Source: Pseudomonadota bacterium
GTDB taxonomy: Bacteria > Pseudomonadota > Alphaproteobacteria > Rhizobiales > Xanthobacteraceae
Length of the DNA: 64,000 nucleotides
Direction of reading: 5' to 3'
Assembly: GCA_023404675.1 (NCBI GenBank)
Contig: JAEYAW010000029.1
Coordinates: 1 to 64,000, forward strand
A model generated the notes under the pieces. It was not told the DNA's origin and did not search any database. It saw nothing but the letters and a program-made list of their open reading frames with translations. Position numbers and translations under genes: made by a program. This document shows positions 61,310 through 64,000 of this stretch, piece after piece; position 1 is the first letter of the stretch; each line of letters opens with the position of its first letter.

Positions 61310-62008
61310 ATGTCCCTCGATGCCGCCGCCATCGCCACCCTGTCGGGTGTGTCCACCGCGACTCTCACAACGGTCCTTCTGAAGAAGGGCCTGCGCAACG
61401 TGTGGATCCGCGGGGCGTTTCCGCTGCGGCCGGGCCAGACGCGTCTGGTTGGTCCGGCCTTCACGCTGAGGTTTGTTCCGGCCCGCGAGGATCTCGCCAC
61501 CCCGGAATCGTGGTCTTCGCCGATCTCGACCCGCACCGCCATCGAGGCGATGCCGGACGGATGCATTGCCGTGGTCGATGCCATGGGCATCGCCGATGCC
61601 GGCATTTTCGGCGATATCCTGTGCGCCCGGATGGCCAAGCGGCAGGTTGCGGCGCTTGTGACCGATGGCGTGGTCCGCGATCTCGAAGGCGTGCTCGGAA
61701 CCGGCCTGCCGGTGTGGTGCCGGGGAGCGGCCGCGCCGCCGTCGGTGGCCGGTCTGACCTTCGTCGGATGGGGTGAGCCGATCGGATGCGGCGGGGTCGC
61801 GATCTTCCCGGACGACGTGATCGTCGCCGATCAGGATGGCGCGGTCGTTATTCCCAGGGCTCTGCTCGACCATGTGCTGGCCGAGGGGCCCGAACAGGAG
61901 CGGATGGAGGCCTGGATCGTCAGCGAAGTGGAGCGCGGCGCGGTTCTGCCGGGGCTGTATCCGATGAATGCGGACACCAAGGCCCGCTACGCAGCCAGCA
62001 AGAGCTGA
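61310..62008 (+). CDS. RraA-like / HMG aldolase-type protein
   Basis: The 232-residue protein belongs to the RraA/demethylmenaquinone methyltransferase-like fold family: GPAFTLRFVP, GCIAVVDAMG, AKRQVAALVTDGVVRDLEGV and GDVIVADQDG-type block (DDVIVADQDGAVVIP). Members include 4-hydroxy-4-methyl-2-oxoglutarate aldolases and regulators of RNase E. The exact reaction cannot be told. ATG 61310 gives MSLDAAAIATLSGVS; the frame upstream is not protein-like. Confidence 0.85.
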   Translation: MSLDAAAIATLSGVSTATLTTVLLKKGLRNVWIRGAFPLRPGQTRLVGPAFTLRFVPAREDLATPESWSSPISTRTAIEAMPDGCIAVVDAMGIADAGIFGDILCARMAKRQVAALVTDGVVRDLEGVLGTGLPVWCRGAAAPPSVAGLTFVGWGEPIGCGGVAIFPDDVIVADQDGAVVIPRALLDHVLAEGPEQERMEAWIVSEVERGAVLPGLYPMNADTKARYAASKS

Positions 62009-62055
62009 CCTCGTCCGGTCGGCGGCACGGCCCGTTTGGCGCTCGCCCGGCGGCT

Positions 62056-62244
62056 TCAGGTTCCGGAAGGATCGTTGTTCCAGCGGCGCGCGCGCTCGAA
62101 CATCCGTCGCAGCACGGTTTCGGTCTCGCTTGCGGCCTTTTCGGTCATAAACGGCCGCAGGGCCATGATCGTGCCCTCCAGCCGCAGGGAGTCGGGATGA
62201 AGCCGGTCCGCTTCGGGCCGGACAATCCGGGTTTTATCCAACAT
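62056..62244 (-). CDS. Small hypothetical protein
   Basis: From ATG 62244 the product is 62 residues (MLDKTRIVRPEADRLHPDSL at the start), amphipathic and ending ERARRWNNDPSGT. GGGGCG lies a few bases upstream. No family recognised. It may be a real small protein between the RraA-like and cupin genes. Confidence 0.45.
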   Translation of the reverse strand: MLDKTRIVRPEADRLHPDSLRLEGTIMALRPFMTEKAASETETVLRRMFERARRWNNDPSGT

Positions 62245-62381
62245 GATACGCCCCACGCCACGAACTGGGTTTATGCTACGCCTGTGACGGATGGGCAGAC
62301 TATGGCAGTCCGGCCACAATTGCGATTTTTATGTGTCGACAGCGTAAACGCTGTCAGGAAACGTGCGGAGAGGTTTTGCTC

Positions 62382-62786
62382 ATGATCATCCATCCGGCAG
62401 GATCGCGCGCCACGCGCCGCGGACCGGAGAGCTATTTCACCGGGCTGGTGTTTCAGGATCCGATCATCGAGGCGGAGGCTCCGGCGCGGGTCGCGGCGAC
62501 GCGCGTGTCGTTCGCGCCGGGCGCGCGGACCGCATGGCATACCCATCCGCTCGGTCAGACGCTGCATGTCGTGTCCGGCGTCGGCCGGGTGCAGACCAAA
62601 GGCGCTCCGGTGAAGGAAATCCGTGCCGGTGACACGGTGTGGATTCCGCCGGGCGAGGTGCATTGGCACGGGGCGTCGCCCTCGACCGGCATGGTTCACA
62701 TCGCCATCCAGGAAGCGCTGGACGGAAGCTACGTCAACTGGCTCGATCACGTTTCGGACGCGGATTTCGCGCGCGACCCGGAGTAA
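62382..62786 (+). CDS. Cupin-domain protein
   Basis: The 134-residue protein is a single cupin: motif 1 is HTHPLGQTLHVVSGVG (His ligands in HTH), motif 2 includes GDTVWIPPGEVHWHGASP. This resembles carboxymuconolactone-associated and quercetin-dioxygenase-like cupins, which bind a metal. ATG 62382 follows GGAGAGG at about 8 bases. Its substrate is unknown. Confidence 0.87.
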   Translation: MIIHPAGSRATRRGPESYFTGLVFQDPIIEAEAPARVAATRVSFAPGARTAWHTHPLGQTLHVVSGVGRVQTKGAPVKEIRAGDTVWIPPGEVHWHGASPSTGMVHIAIQEALDGSYVNWLDHVSDADFARDPE

Positions 62787-62792
62787 CCGGGG

Positions 62793-63164
62793 TCAGATGC
62801 GCTGCGCGGTCCAGGTGCCCGAGCAGAGATCGCCGCGCCAGGTCCCGGACCCTGCGTTGCCGTTCAACCGGCCCGAGCCGTTCGCGCGCTTGATCCCGCT
62901 CGACATCGTCACGCTGATCGCGCCGCTGTCGCCGACCCGGCCCGAGGCGTTGAAGCCGACGCCGCCGGGCGCGATCTGCCCTTTGGCGATGGCGAGCGAG
63001 ACGCTGGTCCCGCCGCCGCAATGCGGCCGGGCGGAGGCAATCGTGACGGTCCATTGACCATCATAGTTTCCGCCGGTGGAAGCCGCGGCCGGCGTGGCCG
63101 CGAACGCGACGATGGCAAGGGCGATCCGGCCCGCCGCTCCGAGTCTGCTTGTAAGGTTCGTCAT
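62793..63164 (-). CDS. Small secreted hypothetical protein
   Basis: The 123-residue protein has a signal peptide (LGAAGRIALAIVAFAATPAAAS) and a mature part of about 95 residues with repeated Gly/Ser beta-rich stretches (YDGQWTVTIASARPHCGGGT, GSGTWRGDLCSGTWTAQ) and two cysteines. Such glycine-rich periplasmic beta proteins are widespread in bradyrhizobia; no function known. Confidence 0.7.
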   Translation of the reverse strand: MTNLTSRLGAAGRIALAIVAFAATPAAASTGGNYDGQWTVTIASARPHCGGGTSVSLAIAKGQIAPGGVGFNASGRVGDSGAISVTMSSGIKRANGSGRLNGNAGSGTWRGDLCSGTWTAQRI

Positions 63165-63236
63165 GTCCCATCCCCGTCATCCGATGTGGAATGGCCCGAG
63201 GATGCGCGTGCAAATGCCGCACGACCGTGATGGCCA

Positions 63237-64000
63237 TCACACTTCGGTTTCGACGGACGAAACGGGTAGGGGGACGGTCTGCCCGCTGCGAATATCGCCC
63301 GGCGTGAGCCCGTGAATTTTGCGGAATGCACGATAGAAGGTCGCGAGACTTTCGAAGCCGCAATTGAAAGCGACGTCGGCGACGTGGAGATGCGGCGAAA
63401 CGCGAAGCTGCCGCAGCGCTTCGTCGGCGCGCCGCTGCGCGACGTGCCGCGAGAAGGTCATGCCGGTCGGTTCGAACAGGATGTGGAGATGCCGTATCGA
63501 GATGCCGAGAACCGATGCGACCAGTTCCGGCGACAGGTCCTGCCTTCTGAAATTGCGATCGATCAGACGCCGGGCCGCGCTCAGCCGGGCCGCGCGGATG
63601 GAGGCGCGGTCAATCTCCGGGCCTTCCAGCATAACGCCGCGCGCAAGGAGCGCCAGATGGGCGAGCGCGGAGATCGCGGTTGCGGCCGCGCTGGTGTCGA
63701 GACTGTCCGCCTCGGCCATGAACGCGATGTAATAGGCGGACAGCAGCGCAGCGATGCCGGACCTCTGCTCCAGAGGCAGCGGCGACAGGTTCGAGCTGCG
63801 CCGGATCGGCTGGCACAGATCGAACGGAATCTTGAGGATGCGCAGGTGATACCCATCGCTCCCGGTCGGCTGGGTCCGGTACGGCATGTCGGAATGGCTT
63901 GTGGCCAGCGCGCCGCTGGCCACGGCGAAATTGCTCGCCTGCGTGTCGAACAGGCCGCCGCCGGTGATCTGCTGATAGATGCACAGGCTGTCGCTTGGCG
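63237..64000 (-). CDS. AraC-family transcriptional regulator, 5' truncated by window
   Basis: The frame is open to the right edge of the window (PSDSLCIYQQITGGGLFDTQ upstream of the first in-window GTG at 63923). The C-terminal DNA-binding region has the two AraC helix-turn-helix motifs: LSPELVASVLGISIRHLHIL and VADVAFNCGFESLATFYRAF followed by GLTPGDIR. The N-terminal ligand-binding half looks like the AraC-binding-like domain (PF14525). Target unknown; the cupin and secreted genes are its neighbours. Confidence 0.9.
   Translation of the reverse strand, partial: PSDSLCIYQQITGGGLFDTQASNFAVASGALATSHSDMPYRTQPTGSDGYHLRILKIPFDLCQPIRRSSNLSPLPLEQRSGIAALLSAYYIAFMAEADSLDTSAAATAISALAHLALLARGVMLEGPEIDRASIRAARLSAARRLIDRNFRRQDLSPELVASVLGISIRHLHILFEPTGMTFSRHVAQRRADEALRQLRVSPHLHVADVAFNCGFESLATFYRAFRKIHGLTPGDIRSGQTVPLPVSSVETEV

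Overview
The window is high-GC alphaproteobacterial chromosome, most likely from the Bradyrhizobium/Rhodopseudomonas/Afipia group (Nitrobacteraceae). The evidence is an ndvB-ndvD-ndvC cyclic beta-glucan locus, an NdvB/NdvC pair sharing GH17-type domains, a nasT-nasS-nrtABC-globin-flp-nirA-nasC nitrate assimilation cluster, and a RIME-like intergenic repeat typical of rhizobial genomes.

Layout. Positions 1-4840 are the end of a prophage or mobile island. They hold a lysis module (truncated GH19 endolysin, small membrane proteins) followed by small DNA-binding and hypothetical genes. Two of these promoters are near-duplicates built around the same inverted-repeat operator. The island stops at the 3' end of tRNA-Arg(UCU). 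Positions 5300-12640 hold type II NADH dehydrogenase, a cytochrome c, a TonB receptor with a DUF2946 partner, a CsbD-like stress protein, tRNA-Asn and a DUF930 protein. Positions 12790-14840 hold a Na/Pi cotransporter and tRNA-Lys. Positions 15080-20730 are the ndv locus. Positions 20800-32500 are mostly core genes: a SPOR-like membrane protein, glmU-glmS, a DUF502 protein, recG, sdhE and mfd. Positions 32500-43220 hold a degenerate GGDEF protein, a degenerate adenylation-domain protein, a YejA-type binding protein, IalB, HspQ, an AEC transporter, a UbiH-type hydroxylase, a TerC protein and a quinone oxidoreductase. Position 43224 onward holds rimO, then the nitrate cluster (44730-58548), the 5-oxoprolinase operon pxpBCA (58551-61146), an RraA-like protein, a cupin, small genes and a truncated AraC regulator.

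The nitrate cluster is the most integrated system. NasS (sensor) and NasT (ANTAR antiterminator) precede a non-coding leader of about 330 bases. In that leader I can read an NtrC-like box, a sigma-54-like promoter, two hexaloop hairpins with the ANTAR signature (A at loop position 1, G at position 4), and a terminator whose 5' strand overlaps the second hairpin. Downstream lie a nitrate ABC transporter, two tandem single-domain globins, an NAD(P)H/FAD oxidoreductase, siroheme nitrite reductase, a CysJ-like reductase in which a four-cysteine Fe-S module stands where the flavodoxin domain should be, a 46-residue membrane protein and molybdenum nitrate reductase.

All three tRNA genes have mobile or decayed sequence at their 3' flank. 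One relic beside tRNA-Asn carries an exact 7-bp tandem duplication that explains its frameshift. I saw no CRISPR array, insertion sequence or rRNA.
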